Positions 26,939 to 42,257 of a stretch of 64,000 nucleotides of DNA are shown here, piece by piece (position 1 is the first letter of the stretch; each line of letters starts with the position of its first letter). A program made the position numbers and the translations under genes. The DNA comes from Vibrio rhizosphaerae (GTDB lineage: Bacteria; Pseudomonadota; Gammaproteobacteria; Enterobacterales; Vibrionaceae), in contig NZ_AP024903.1 in the NCBI RefSeq assembly GCF_024347095.1, positions 2,666,001-2,730,000 on the forward strand. The letters are read 5' to 3'. A model generated the notes under the pieces. That model had not been told where the DNA came from. It did no database searches and saw only the letters and a list, made by a program, of their open reading frames with translations.

Positions 26939-27059
26939 CCCACCCGATTTCCGGTGGGAGACGGAACGGATTCAGGTCGGCGTCATCCGTCGGCTTTGAG
27001 ACAATAAAGATAAAAAAAGGACCAGACACATCATCATCCGGAGAGAAAGCATTCTCCGG
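26939..27059 (+). promoter_or_regulatory. Structured gltB1 leader with three hairpins
   Basis: Three inverted repeats lie in a row: CCCACC/GGTGGG (26939-26944, 26953-26958), ACGGAT/ATCCGT (26966-26971, 26985-26990) and CCGGAGA/TCTCCGG (27038-27044, 27053-27059). They end 37 nt before the gltB1 ATG. No U run follows any of them, so they are not terminators. They may control translation or mRNA stability. Confidence 0.45.
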
Positions 27060-27096
27060 TCAGTGTGCGTCTTTATTGAACTGGAAGGATGTATCA

Positions 27097-30000
27097 ATGT
27101 TAAATTCATCAGGGCTATACACGCCCGAACTGGAGCATGACGCCTGCGGTATCGGCTTTGTTGCCCATTTGAAAAACCGTAAATCCCATCAGGTTGTCAC
27201 TCAGGCACTGGACATGCTGGCCCGAATGGAACACCGCGGCGGTCAAGGCTGCGATCCATGTAGCGGCGATGGTGCCGGCATTCTCCTACAGAAACCCCAT
27301 GAGTTCCTGCTCGAAGAAACCGTTAAACTCGGGATTCGGCTCCCCGCATTCGACCAGTACGGCGTCGGTGTGGTGCTATTTCCGAAGGATGACTACAAAC
27401 GCGAACAGTGTCGTGACATTCTGCAACGCAATGCCAAACGTCTGGATTTAGAAATCCTCGGCTATCGGGTACTCCCCACCGATAACCATATGTTGGGTGC
27501 GGATCCACTCAGTACCGAGCCACAATTCGAACACGTCTTCATCAGTGGCGGCCCGGGAATCACCCCTGAAGAGCTGGAACGCAAACTCTACGTACTCCGT
27601 AACTATACCGTGCGCGTCTGTCTGGAAAGTGTCTCCAACATCGGCGATGACTTTTACATCAACTCAATGTCATACAAGACGCTGATTTACAAAGGACAGT
27701 TAACGACAGAGCAAGTCCCGCAGTATTTCCTTGATCTTCAGAATCCAACCATGGTGACGGCACTGGCATTGGTTCATTCTCGCTTTTCAACCAATACATT
27801 CCCCAAATGGCGTCTGGCTCAGCCTTTCCGTTATATTGCCCACAACGGTGAAATTAATACCGTCCGCGGTAACCTCAACTGGATGAAAGCCCGCGAAGCC
27901 ATTCTTGAATCCGAGCGGTTTACCCAAGCTGAAATCGACATGCTGTTACCGATCTGTCAGGAAGACAGTTCCGATTCATCTAACTTCGACATGGTCCTGG
28001 AACTGCTGGTGCTCTCAGGCCGTAGCTTGCCTCATGCACTGATGATGATGATTCCTGAAGCCTGGCAGGAAAATAAAAAAATGGATGCCAAGCGTCGTGC
28101 ATTCTACCAGTATCATGCCAATGTGATGGAACCATGGGACGGCCCGGCATCGGTCTGTTTCAGTGATGGCGTCATGGTCGGTGCAACCTTGGATCGCAAT
28201 GGCTTGCGTCCTTCCCGCTATACCGTCACCAAAGATGATTTCCTGATCATGGCCTCAGAATCAGGCGTGGTCGATATCGCGCCAGACAATATTCAATACC
28301 GGGGACGTCTCCAGCCCGGCAAAATCTTTGTCGCGGATCTCGAAGAAGGCCGAATCATTTCCGACGAAGAGATCAAAGAGAGTATTGCCAATGCCCAGCC
28401 ATACGAGCAGTGGGTTCAGGATAATCTGCTCAGTCTGAAAGCACTGCCTGAAGCAGAAACCGGACACAGCCAACCGAAACCGGAACGGCTGCTCCACCGC
28501 CAGCAGGCATTTGGGATCACGAATGAAGAAGTCAATCAGATTATCCTGACGCTGGCACAAACCGGCTATGAACCGCTCGGTTCAATGGGCGCAGACTGGC
28601 CGTTGGCTGTGCTGTCTCACCAGTCTCAGCACTTATCTCACTATTTCAAACAGTTATTTGCTCAGGTGACCAACCCGCCGATCGACCCGATTCGCGAACG
28701 GATGGTGATGTCCCTGAATACCTATCTGGGTAAAGATCAAAACTTGTTGAGCGAGTCACCGGCACATTGCCGTAAAGTTGAACTCGAATCTCCGGTGATT
28801 TCTAATGCTGAACTGGAGAAACTCAGAGCGATTGATAACGAGCACCTGCAAGCGAAAACACTGGATATTGTGTTTCAGGCCAGTGGCGAACCGGGCAAAC
28901 TGGAACGCGCCCTGAAACGAATCTGTCAGTATGCGGAAGATGCCGTGATCGATGGCTATTCCATTATTTTACTGACCGACCGTGCGGTGAATTCAAACCA
29001 CGCAGCGATTCCGGGAATGCTGGCGGTCGGTGCAGTTCACCACCATCTGATCCGTAAAGGTTTACGGGCCAAATGCGGTATCGTCATCGAAACGGGAGAT
29101 GCGCGGGAAACTCACCACTTCGCCACACTGCTCGGCTATGGTGCCAATGCTGTCAACCCTTATCTGGTAACAGAAACCATTGTTGATCTGCAACAGAAAA
29201 ACAAACTGGATCCGGATGCGGATATCCACACGCTGTTCGACAACTACCGTAAAGGGATCAACGGCGGACTGCTGAAAATTTTCTCGAAGATGGGGATTTC
29301 AACCCTCCAGTCTTACCACGGTGCGCAAATCTTTGAAGCGCTGGGAATCAGTAAAGCGGTGGTCGATAAATACTTTACCGGTACCGTTACCCGGATTCAG
29401 GGGCTGACACTGGATGATATCGCCAAAGAAGTTCTGATCCGTCATCGCCTCGGCTATCCGTTACGAGAGATTCCGCTACAAGTGTTAGATGTCGGCGGGG
29501 TTTATCAGTGGAAACAACGGGGTGAACAACACTTGTTCAATCCCGAGACGATTCACCTGTTACAACACTCGACCCGTAATCAAGACTATGCGCAGTTTAA
29601 AGCGTATGCCGAAGCGGTTGATCGTCAGGGAGATAAAGCCGTCACGCTTCGCAGCCAGCTCGAAATGGTGAAAAACCCGGCCGGTGCGATTGCACTGGAT
29701 GAGGTTGAACCGGTCGAAAGCATCGTGAAACGCTTTGCTACCGGAGCCATGTCGTTTGGTTCGATCTCTTATGAAGCACACGCGACATTAGCCGTTGCCA
29801 TGAACCGTCTTGGTGCGAAATCCAACTCGGGTGAAGGGGGTGAAGATCCCATTCGTTTTGAGAAGAAAGCTAACGGTGACTGGGAGCGCTCTGCCATTAA
29901 GCAGGTGGCTTCAGGTCGCTTCGGGGTGACCGCTTATTATCTGACCAATGCCGATGAACTCCAGATCAAAATGGCCCAAGGGGCGAAGCCCGGCGAAGGC

Positions 30001-31629
30001 GGACAACTTCCCGGGGATAAAGTCGATGATTGGATCGGCGCAACCCGCCATTCCACACCGGGAGTCGGTCTGATTTCACCACCACCGCACCATGACATTT
30101 ACTCAATCGAAGATTTAGCCCAGCTTATTTTCGACCTGAAAAATGCCAACCGTGCCGGACGCGTTAACGTCAAACTGGTCTCTGAAGCGGGCGTCGGCAC
30201 GATTGCTTCCGGGGTTGCCAAAGCAAAAGCCGATGTTGTGCTGATTGCCGGTTATGACGGTGGTACAGGGGCATCCCCGATTTCATCGATTCGTCATACC
30301 GGTCTGCCTTGGGAACTGGGTCTGGCTGAAACGCACCAGACGCTGCTCAAAAACGGACTACGTAACCGGATTGTCGTTCAGGCAGACGGTCAGATGAAAA
30401 CCCCGCGGGATCTGGCAATCGCCACCCTGCTCGGTGCAGAAGAATGGGGCGTTGCTACTGCAGCACTGGTGGTTGAAGGCTGTATCATGATGCGTAAGTG
30501 TCACAAAAATACGTGTCCGGTCGGCATTGCCACACAGAACAAAACCCTGCGTGAGCGCTTTGATGGTCGTGTCGAAGATGTGGTGACATTTTTCCGCTAT
30601 ATGGCGCAGGGACTGCGTGAAATCATGGCGGAACTCGGATTCAGAACCATTGATGAAATGGTCGGCCAAGCCAATAAACTGAAAGTCAGAAGTGACATCG
30701 AGCACTGGAAGTATCGCAATCTGGATCTCAGTCCGCTGCTGCATATGGAATCGCCCAGAAGCGGTGATGGCATTTTCTGTCAGACGACCCAGAATCATGC
30801 GCTGGAAAATATCCTTGACCGTCAGCTGATTGAGGTGGCTCAACCGGCATTAAAAGACGGGAAAGCGGTTCAGGCGGCGTTCCCGATCTGCAATACCGAC
30901 CGGAGTACCGGCACCATGCTCTCGAATGAGATTTCGAAAGTATACCGCGATCAGGGCTTACCTCAGCCGATGCATGTCAAATTTACCGGCTCAGCCGGTC
31001 AGTCTTTCGGTGCCTTCCTGAATCAAGGGGTTCAGTTTGAAGTCGAAGGTGATGCAAACGACTACTGGGGCAAAGGCCTCTCCGGCGGCACATTGATTCT
31101 TTATCCGAATCACAATGCCTCGCTGGTGGCTGAAGAAAATATCGTCGTCGGCAACGTCTGCTTCTACGGCGCGACCTCCGGTGAGTCTTACATCCGGGGC
31201 AAGGCCGGTGAGCGTTTCTGTGTCAGAAACTCCGGCGCCCGCGTGGTGGTCGAAGGCATTGGCGATCACGGATGTGAATACATGACCGGCGGCGTTGCCA
31301 TCGTTTTAGGTTCAACCGGGCGCAATTTCGCCGCGGGTATGAGTGGCGGTGTCGCTTATGTCTGGGATACAGACGGTGATTTCCATAACAAACTCAACCC
31401 AGAACTGGTTGACCTTGACCCGCTGGATAGCGAAGACATCCAACTGCTGGAAACGATGCTCAACAATCATATCCGTTTCACGGGAAGTCAAGTGGCACAG
31501 CGGTTTATGGATAACTTCGAGCAAAACCTGCAATCGCTGGTGAAAGTCATGCCAAGAGATTACAAAGCTGTCCTGCAAAAACGACAGGCAGCCGAGCAAG
31601 TACAGACAACGGAAGCGGAGGCCGTGTAA
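27097..31629 (+). CDS. gltB: Glutamate synthase large subunit, first copy
   Basis: Makes two glutamates from glutamine and 2-oxoglutarate, using electrons from the small subunit. 1510 residues. Cys17 (HDACGIGF) would become the N-terminal catalytic Cys after removal of a 16-residue propeptide. The class II amidotransferase domain runs to about 430 (HRGGQGCDPCSGDGAG; HNGEINTVRGN), the central domain to about 780, the FMN/Fe-S synthase domain to about 1230 ([24 protein letters not shown]; 3Fe-4S CHKNTCPVGIA), and the beta-helix to the end. GAAGGA lies 7 nt before ATG 27097. It clearly differs from the second copy, which is closer to E. coli GltB. Its stop overlaps gltD (TAATG). Confidence 0.94.
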   Translation: MLNSSGLYTPELEHDACGIGFVAHLKNRKSHQVVTQALDMLARMEHRGGQGCDPCSGDGAGILLQKPHEFLLEETVKLGIRLPAFDQYGVGVVLFPKDDYKREQCRDILQRNAKRLDLEILGYRVLPTDNHMLGADPLSTEPQFEHVFISGGPGITPEELERKLYVLRNYTVRVCLESVSNIGDDFYINSMSYKTLIYKGQLTTEQVPQYFLDLQNPTMVTALALVHSRFSTNTFPKWRLAQPFRYIAHNGEINTVRGNLNWMKAREAILESERFTQAEIDMLLPICQEDSSDSSNFDMVLELLVLSGRSLPHALMMMIPEAWQENKKMDAKRRAFYQYHANVMEPWDGPASVCFSDGVMVGATLDRNGLRPSRYTVTKDDFLIMASESGVVDIAPDNIQYRGRLQPGKIFVADLEEGRIISDEEIKESIANAQPYEQWVQDNLLSLKALPEAETGHSQPKPERLLHRQQAFGITNEEVNQIILTLAQTGYEPLGSMGADWPLAVLSHQSQHLSHYFKQLFAQVTNPPIDPIRERMVMSLNTYLGKDQNLLSESPAHCRKVELESPVISNAELEKLRAIDNEHLQAKTLDIVFQASGEPGKLERALKRICQYAEDAVIDGYSIILLTDRAVNSNHAAIPGMLAVGAVHHHLIRKGLRAKCGIVIETGDARETHHFATLLGYGANAVNPYLVTETIVDLQQKNKLDPDADIHTLFDNYRKGINGGLLKIFSKMGISTLQSYHGAQIFEALGISKAVVDKYFTGTVTRIQGLTLDDIAKEVLIRHRLGYPLREIPLQVLDVGGVYQWKQRGEQHLFNPETIHLLQHSTRNQDYAQFKAYAEAVDRQGDKAVTLRSQLEMVKNPAGAIALDEVEPVESIVKRFATGAMSFGSISYEAHATLAVAMNRLGAKSNSGEGGEDPIRFEKKANGDWERSAIKQVASGRFGVTAYYLTNADELQIKMAQGAKPGEGGQLPGDKVDDWIGATRHSTPGVGLISPPPHHDIYSIEDLAQLIFDLKNANRAGRVNVKLVSEAGVGTIASGVAKAKADVVLIAGYDGGTGASPISSIRHTGLPWELGLAETHQTLLKNGLRNRIVVQADGQMKTPRDLAIATLLGAEEWGVATAALVVEGCIMMRKCHKNTCPVGIATQNKTLRERFDGRVEDVVTFFRYMAQGLREIMAELGFRTIDEMVGQANKLKVRSDIEHWKYRNLDLSPLLHMESPRSGDGIFCQTTQNHALENILDRQLIEVAQPALKDGKAVQAAFPICNTDRSTGTMLSNEISKVYRDQGLPQPMHVKFTGSAGQSFGAFLNQGVQFEVEGDANDYWGKGLSGGTLILYPNHNASLVAEENIVVGNVCFYGATSGESYIRGKAGERFCVRNSGARVVVEGIGDHGCEYMTGGVAIVLGSTGRNFAAGMSGGVAYVWDTDGDFHNKLNPELVDLDPLDSEDIQLLETMLNNHIRFTGSQVAQRFMDNFEQNLQSLVKVMPRDYKAVLQKRQAAEQVQTTEAEAV

Positions 31630-33098
31630 TGGGAAAACCAACTGGATTTTTAGAACATGGCCGGGAATTGCCCGTCAAAGTCGCACCGGAAGTCAGAATT
31701 CAGCACAACAAAGAGTTTGTGCTCAATGAAGAATTCGGCGCCAAAATTAATACGCAGGCTTCCCGCTGTATGGATTGTGGGGTGCCCTTCTGTCACAGTG
31801 GCTGCCCAATCGGCAATATCATTCCTGAATTTAATGATGCGGTTTACCGTAACAGCTGGCAAGAAGCATGGCAGATCCTCAGCTCGACCAATAATTTCCC
31901 GGAATTTACCGGTCGCGTCTGCCCGGCACCTTGTGAAAGCGCCTGTGTATTGGGGATCAATCAGGATCCGATCACCATCTGTAATATTGAGAAGACGATT
32001 GTCGAAACCGCTTATCGCGAAGGGTATGCCCAACCGAAAACCCCGCGTAGCCGTACCGGCAAAACCATCGCCATTATCGGCTCGGGCCCGTCAGGGTTAT
32101 CCGCTGCCGAACAGCTCAATAGCGCTGGCCATACGGTTACTGTCTATGAACGGGACGAAAAAGTCGGCGGCTTGCTGCGCTTTGGTATCCCGGACTTTAA
32201 ACTGGGAATGGACATCATTGACCGCAAAATTGAATTGATGCGTCAGGCTGGAATCAAATTTGTGGTCGATGCTCATATCGGAGTGAATATCAATGCGCAG
32301 CAATTGCGTCAGGAATACGATGTCGTGCTCCTGACCGGCGGCTCAACCGTTCCTCGCGATCTGCCGATTCCGGGCCGCGAACTGAATGGCGTTTACTTTG
32401 CCATGCAGTTTCTTGCTCAGAACAACCGTCGTGCCAATGACATGGATCTGAAAGGTGAAGAAATCCACGCCAAAGGGAAACATGTCGTCGTCATCGGTGG
32501 TGGTGATACCGGTTCAGACTGTGTAGGCACCTCAAACCGTCACGGGGCAGCCAGTATTACCCAAGTCGAAATCATGCCAATGCCCCCGGAAAAACGCCCC
32601 GCCAATATGCCGTGGCCGCAATATCCGATGATTCTTCGCACCTCAACGTCTCATGAAGAAGGCTGTGAACGTCACTGGAATATTCTGACCAAGGCATTCA
32701 TTGGCAATGAACAAGGTCAGGTCACGGGTCTGAAGGTTGCCGACATTGTCTGGCAACCGGCTAAAGCCGGAGAGCGTCCGACTTATGAGGAAGTCGCTGG
32801 CAGCGAACGGGTGATGCCGTGCGATATGGCATTTCTGGCCATGGGCTTTCTCCATCCTGAACCGCATGGCGTGCTGGCGCAGCTGGATATTCAGCTCGAC
32901 GAACGCGGTAATGTCGCGACAACTGATTACCAAACCAATCAGGCCGGGGTTTTTGCCGCCGGCGACATGCGCACCGGGCAGTCACTGGTCGTACGCTGCA
33001 TCAATGAAGGACGCGAATGTGCCCGTGCGATTGATGCCTATCTGATGGGTGACAGTAACCTCGAAGCCAGAGCCGATTCTCTGATGCGTTCAGCCTAA
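31629..33098 (+). CDS. gltD: Glutamate synthase small subunit, first copy
   Basis: NADPH-dependent FAD protein that passes electrons to GltB. 489 residues. N-terminal Cys clusters for two 4Fe-4S centres (CMDCGVPFCHSGCPIGN near residue 48; CPAPCESAC near 98), FAD-binding GSGPSGLSAAEQL near 152, NADPH-binding GGGDTGSDCVG near 290, and FAAGDMRTGQSLVVRC near the C terminus. Its ATG overlaps the gltB1 stop, so both are translated together. It is of the longer subtype that usually pairs with this kind of GltB. Confidence 0.94.
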   Translation: MGKPTGFLEHGRELPVKVAPEVRIQHNKEFVLNEEFGAKINTQASRCMDCGVPFCHSGCPIGNIIPEFNDAVYRNSWQEAWQILSSTNNFPEFTGRVCPAPCESACVLGINQDPITICNIEKTIVETAYREGYAQPKTPRSRTGKTIAIIGSGPSGLSAAEQLNSAGHTVTVYERDEKVGGLLRFGIPDFKLGMDIIDRKIELMRQAGIKFVVDAHIGVNINAQQLRQEYDVVLLTGGSTVPRDLPIPGRELNGVYFAMQFLAQNNRRANDMDLKGEEIHAKGKHVVVIGGGDTGSDCVGTSNRHGAASITQVEIMPMPPEKRPANMPWPQYPMILRTSTSHEEGCERHWNILTKAFIGNEQGQVTGLKVADIVWQPAKAGERPTYEEVAGSERVMPCDMAFLAMGFLHPEPHGVLAQLDIQLDERGNVATTDYQTNQAGVFAAGDMRTGQSLVVRCINEGRECARAIDAYLMGDSNLEARADSLMRSA

Positions 33099-33444
33099 AT
33101 TATTATCGATCGACCTCTCTGTCTCCCCCTCCTATCTGACAGAGAGGTTGCCTTCCCCACCTCTCCGCCACCAAGTCAATTGACATATTTCTCTCTTAAA
33201 TCTTAGACATACCAATTGCCTCATAATCGTTACTTATTCATCGGAACTATTTATTGCCGCTATTTTCTATGAATCACTTGATCTTTGGTTCTATAAAGGA
33301 TAGCGTTTAAAGTCCGCATTATTTCGGGCGCCTAACTGAATGTATTTTTACCCCGATTTAATGCATAAAGATTCAAAAAAATAACAACAATATAGAATAG
33401 TTAGTCATTCACTGTCGAAGACAGAACGCAAAGGGAGACTTGCA
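33099..33444. other. Gap between the two gltBD operons
   Basis: About 350 bp. A hairpin CCTCTCTGTC / GACAGAGAGG (33114-33147, 10-bp arms) lies 15 bp after gltD1 and may terminate it, though the U run after it is weak. A -35-like TTGACA near 33180 lacks a good -10. No gene. A separate promoter for gltB2 is expected here. Confidence 0.45.
33114..33147 (+). terminator. Possible terminator after gltD1
   Basis: 10-bp perfect stem with a 14-nt loop, followed by TTG and a C-rich stretch, not a clean U run. Confidence 0.45.
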
Positions 33445-39341
<5,897 letters not shown>

Positions 39342-39393
39342 TCACTGAGTGCATTGCAGGTATCCAAAATGCCTGTTTGCCCCAATCATCATC

Positions 39394-39426
39394 TCCCGGT
39401 ACAGGGTTCTGTGCCGGGATTTTTTT
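39394..39426 (+). terminator. Terminator after gltD2
   Basis: 11-bp stem TCCCGGTACAG / CTGTGCCGGGA (one G-T pair), 4-nt loop, then a 7-T run. Confidence 0.9.
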
Positions 39427-39514
39427 GCACTCAATTCCGCTGCGGATAACTAGTTGAATCCCAAAAAATCATGCTAAACTCAGCGCTAATCTGAATAAAG
39501 AAAAGAGACTTGAT

Positions 39515-40219
39515 ATGAAAATTGGCATCATTGGCGCGATGGAGCAAGAAGTGGCGATTCTCAAATCGTCAATTCAGAATTTGCAAGAGGAAAAGAAAGG
39601 CGGATGCATCTATTACTCTGGTCAAATCAATGGATTGGATGTGGTCCTGCTTCAATCGGGAATTGGTAAAGTGGCTGCGGCAGTCGGCACCGCCCTGTTG
39701 TTAGAGCTCTATAAACCCGATGTTGTGATTAATACCGGATCCGCCGGTGGTTTTGAGCCATCCCTGACCATGGGTGATGTCGTCATTTCCACGGAAGTCA
39801 GACACCATGATGCCGATGTGACCGCTTTTGGCTATGAAATGGGCCAGATGGCCAGCCAGCCGGCAGCTTTCAAAGCCGATCAAAAATTAATCCAACTAGC
39901 AGAAGATGCCCTGGCACAACTGGGCAACAAACATGCTGTTCACGGCCTGATTTGTACCGGTGATACTTTTGTCTGCCAGCCTGAACGCCAAGCGTTTATC
40001 CGTCAGCATTTCCCGCAGGTGGTTGCTGTTGAAATGGAAGCCTCGGCTATCGCTCAGACTTGTCATCAGTTCAACACACCGTTTGTCGTCGTCCGGGCAA
40101 TCTCTGATGTGGCGGATAAAGAATCCCCCATGTCATTTGATGAGTTTTTACCACTCGCCGCTGCGAGCTCTTCAGAAATGGTTCTGAAAATGCTGGAACG
40201 CCTCCGGCATCAGGCATAA
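39515..40219 (+). CDS. mtnN: 5-methylthioadenosine / S-adenosylhomocysteine nucleosidase
   Basis: Cleaves methylthioadenosine and S-adenosylhomocysteine to adenine and the thioribose sugar, recycling sulfur and feeding AI-2 synthesis. 234 residues (E. coli 232). Landmarks: [16 protein letters not shown] at the start with catalytic Glu near residue 11, [12 protein letters not shown] near 75, and [16 protein letters not shown] near 170, with the SDVADKES catalytic block near 195. AGAGAC lies 6 nt before the ATG. It is followed 14 nt later by the CbiB-like gene. Confidence 0.95.
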   Translation: MKIGIIGAMEQEVAILKSSIQNLQEEKKGGCIYYSGQINGLDVVLLQSGIGKVAAAVGTALLLELYKPDVVINTGSAGGFEPSLTMGDVVISTEVRHHDADVTAFGYEMGQMASQPAAFKADQKLIQLAEDALAQLGNKHAVHGLICTGDTFVCQPERQAFIRQHFPQVVAVEMEASAIAQTCHQFNTPFVVVRAISDVADKESPMSFDEFLPLAAASSSEMVLKMLERLRHQA

Positions 40220-40233
40220 TCTGAACGAATGTC

Positions 40234-41193
40234 ATGCTCATGAGCCACCTTCAAACATTACTGCAAACACACAGCGCGCTCTTCATCATGTGGGGCGCAC
40301 TGGTGATTCATCTCATTCTGCCACTACCAAGAGCAGCGCATCCCGCCCTGCTGTGGCACAAGTTTGCAGAAATTCTGGCAGAAAAGGTAAATACTCAGGG
40401 GAGCTATGCCCAACGGACCTTGTCCGGTACGTTAGCCACCTTACTGATGCTCATACCGGCATTGCTCGTTTTGATCGCACTGGAACCACTGGTCTGGCAG
40501 CCAGAACTGTATCACCTGTTGTTATTAATTCTGGCCCTTGACTGGCGCGGATTTTCCACCCTGAGTAAGCCACTGCTTCAGGCACTCGCAACTGAAGATA
40601 AAGCTCAGGCCCGCAATCTGTTGGCAGAGCGTCTGAATCGTCAGACGGAGACTCTGTCCGTGGTTGGATTAGGTAAGGCAAGCGCCGAGCTACTGATTGT
40701 CGGTCAGGCTCGTCAGGTCATTGCTGTTCTGTTCTGGTATGGCTTACTGGGGGGGATTGGCGCGTTCATGTATCGCCTGATTGTTGAACTGAGCCGAGTC
40801 TGGTCTCCGTCCGTTCCCAGCAACTATCCGTTTGGTCTGGCAGCAAGTCGTCTCAACGCAGGGTGTGAATGGATACCGACCCGCCTCTTTGCCTTGTTAC
40901 TGATGGCCGGGCAAAGCCTGTCAATGATCTGGACTCAGACTCGTCAACAAAGCAGAACCTGGCCGTCACGAAACGTCGGCTGGCTCCTTTGTTCGGTCGG
41001 CCATAAACTTAGCCTTTCGCTTGGCGGGCCGGCGATTTATGAAGGCAAAAAGAGTGTCCGGGCGAAACTCGGTGGCCGGGTGGTTCCCTCCGCCTTACAT
41101 TTGTCTCAGATTCAGCGCCTGCTTAATCAACGCACTTATATCTGGATTGTGGTTGAGAGCCTGTTGATGTTTATCGCCGCGCCACTGTTATAA
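40234..41193 (+). CDS. CbiB/CobD-like membrane protein
   Basis: 319 residues with four to five hydrophobic segments; annotated in vibrios as cobalamin biosynthesis protein CobD/CbiB. Members join aminopropanol phosphate to cobyrate during B12 synthesis or salvage. Pieces such as GTLATLLMLIPALLVL, LAERLNRQTETLSVVGLGKA and GGIGAFMYRLI resemble the family, but a His/Pro-rich N terminus and several substitutions suggest divergence. No other B12 synthesis gene is near except btuF, so a salvage role is plausible. It probably shares a transcript with mtnN and btuF. The start could be ATG 40234 or ATG 40240. Confidence 0.75.
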   Translation: MLMSHLQTLLQTHSALFIMWGALVIHLILPLPRAAHPALLWHKFAEILAEKVNTQGSYAQRTLSGTLATLLMLIPALLVLIALEPLVWQPELYHLLLLILALDWRGFSTLSKPLLQALATEDKAQARNLLAERLNRQTETLSVVGLGKASAELLIVGQARQVIAVLFWYGLLGGIGAFMYRLIVELSRVWSPSVPSNYPFGLAASRLNAGCEWIPTRLFALLLMAGQSLSMIWTQTRQQSRTWPSRNVGWLLCSVGHKLSLSLGGPAIYEGKKSVRAKLGGRVVPSALHLSQIQRLLNQRTYIWIVVESLLMFIAAPLL

Positions 41194-41272
41194 GTCATCA
41201 GCGACCCGGCTTATGAATAACGCATTCGTCAAACATTTCAATGCCCAATCCTCTTTGTGACAAGGTTGCCCC

Positions 41273-42112
41273 ATGTTGATTCACCGACTACATTTTTTCA
41301 TCCTGCTCCTGTTTATCCCGGGTCTCACAACAGCAGCACCTTCATCAGTTCAACGAATCATTACACTGGCTCCCCATGCGACAGAACTGGCCTACGCGGC
41401 AGGACTCGGCAACAAAATTGTTGCGGTGAGTGATTACAGCGACTATCCACCCGAAGCGAAAAACTTACCCAAAGTTGCCAATTATAAAGGGATTAAGATT
41501 GAAAAAATCCTCAGTCTCAAACCTGATTTGGTGATCATCTGGCCGGACGGCAATCCCCCCCGTGAATTAGAGAAATTGAAACAGATGGGGGTTCGGACTT
41601 ATCCCTCTCAGATTCACCGTTTAGCCGATATTGCCGATAATATCGAAGCACTCAGTCAATATGCGGATGATCCCCGAATTGGCCGGGCCAATGCACAACA
41701 GTTTCGTCAGAAACTGGCCGCATTACGGCAACGTTATCAGCATGTACATCAGGTACGTTTCTTCTATCAACTCAGTGAGAAACCGATCATCACCGTCGCT
41801 CAAGGTCGCTGGCCCAGTGAAGTATTTGAGTTCTGCGGCGGCGAAAATGTATTTCAAAATAGTCCGGCCCCCTACCCGCAAGTAAGCCGCGAACAAGTAT
41901 TACTGGCACAGCCTGATGTAATTTTTAATTCTCGTCATGCGATTGACCATATGGATATGTGGGCACGCTGGCCACGTATTCCAGCCGTTCGCTTACATCA
42001 TGTCTGGACACTCAATTCTGACTGGCTGAATCGCCCTACGCCAAGAACCATTCGCGCCATTGAAGAGATCTGTGGTTACCTTGATCAAGCCAGAAAAAAC
42101 ACGGCACATTAG
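41273..42112 (+). CDS. btuF: Periplasmic vitamin B12-binding protein BtuF
   Basis: Periplasmic solute-binding protein that hands cobalamin to the BtuCD ABC importer. 279 residues: signal peptide about 1-21 (hydrophobic core FFILLLFIPGL, cleavage near TTA-AP), then two lobes joined by a rigid helix, including IITLAPHATELAYAAG, the PDLVIIWPDGNPP strand and YPSQI. AAGGTTG lies before the ATG. It follows the CbiB-like gene by 80 bp, consistent with a B12 salvage context. BtuC and BtuD are not in the window. Confidence 0.92.
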   Translation: MLIHRLHFFILLLFIPGLTTAAPSSVQRIITLAPHATELAYAAGLGNKIVAVSDYSDYPPEAKNLPKVANYKGIKIEKILSLKPDLVIIWPDGNPPRELEKLKQMGVRTYPSQIHRLADIADNIEALSQYADDPRIGRANAQQFRQKLAALRQRYQHVHQVRFFYQLSEKPIITVAQGRWPSEVFEFCGGENVFQNSPAPYPQVSREQVLLAQPDVIFNSRHAIDHMDMWARWPRIPAVRLHHVWTLNSDWLNRPTPRTIRAIEEICGYLDQARKNTAH

Positions 42113-42175
42113 CCACCAGAGTCTGGTTATAAAACTATCGATTCTTTCTGTTTTACCGTACAATGCGCCTGTTTT

Positions 42176-42223
42176 GCGCTATGGCTAAAAATATGGGCTT
42201 CCGGCCCAATAGAAGAATAGCGC
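42176..42223 (+). promoter_or_regulatory. Nested hairpin upstream of the TRIC-type channel gene
   Basis: GCGCTAT (42176-42182) pairs with ATAGCGC (42217-42223), enclosing a second short hairpin GGGC-TTCC-GGCCC near 42196-42208. It lies just downstream of a -10-like TACAAT (about 42160) and 35 nt before the start codon, so it would be in the 5-prime leader RNA. No U run follows. It does not resemble a riboswitch I know; it may be a regulatory leader or weak terminator of btuF. Confidence 0.4.
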
Positions 42224-42257
42224 GGTCCTCAAATAATACTGTGGAATCCATCGGCGT

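Larger units (their letters stand above)
26518..27096. other. Divergent regulatory region, yhcC and gltB1
   Basis: About 580 bp. The left half is AT-rich and contains a perfect 16-bp palindrome (26712-26727). The right half is more GC-rich and holds three hairpin-forming repeats just before gltB. No gene is visible. The gltB1 promoter probably lies near 26750-26830, but no clear hexamer pair was found. Confidence 0.5.

Noticed and set aside
30358..30843. 161-codon frame antisense to gltB1
   Set aside because: Antisense shadow of a highly conserved coding region; no ribosome-binding site. Many other frames inside gltB, carB, arcB and murC were rejected for the same reason.
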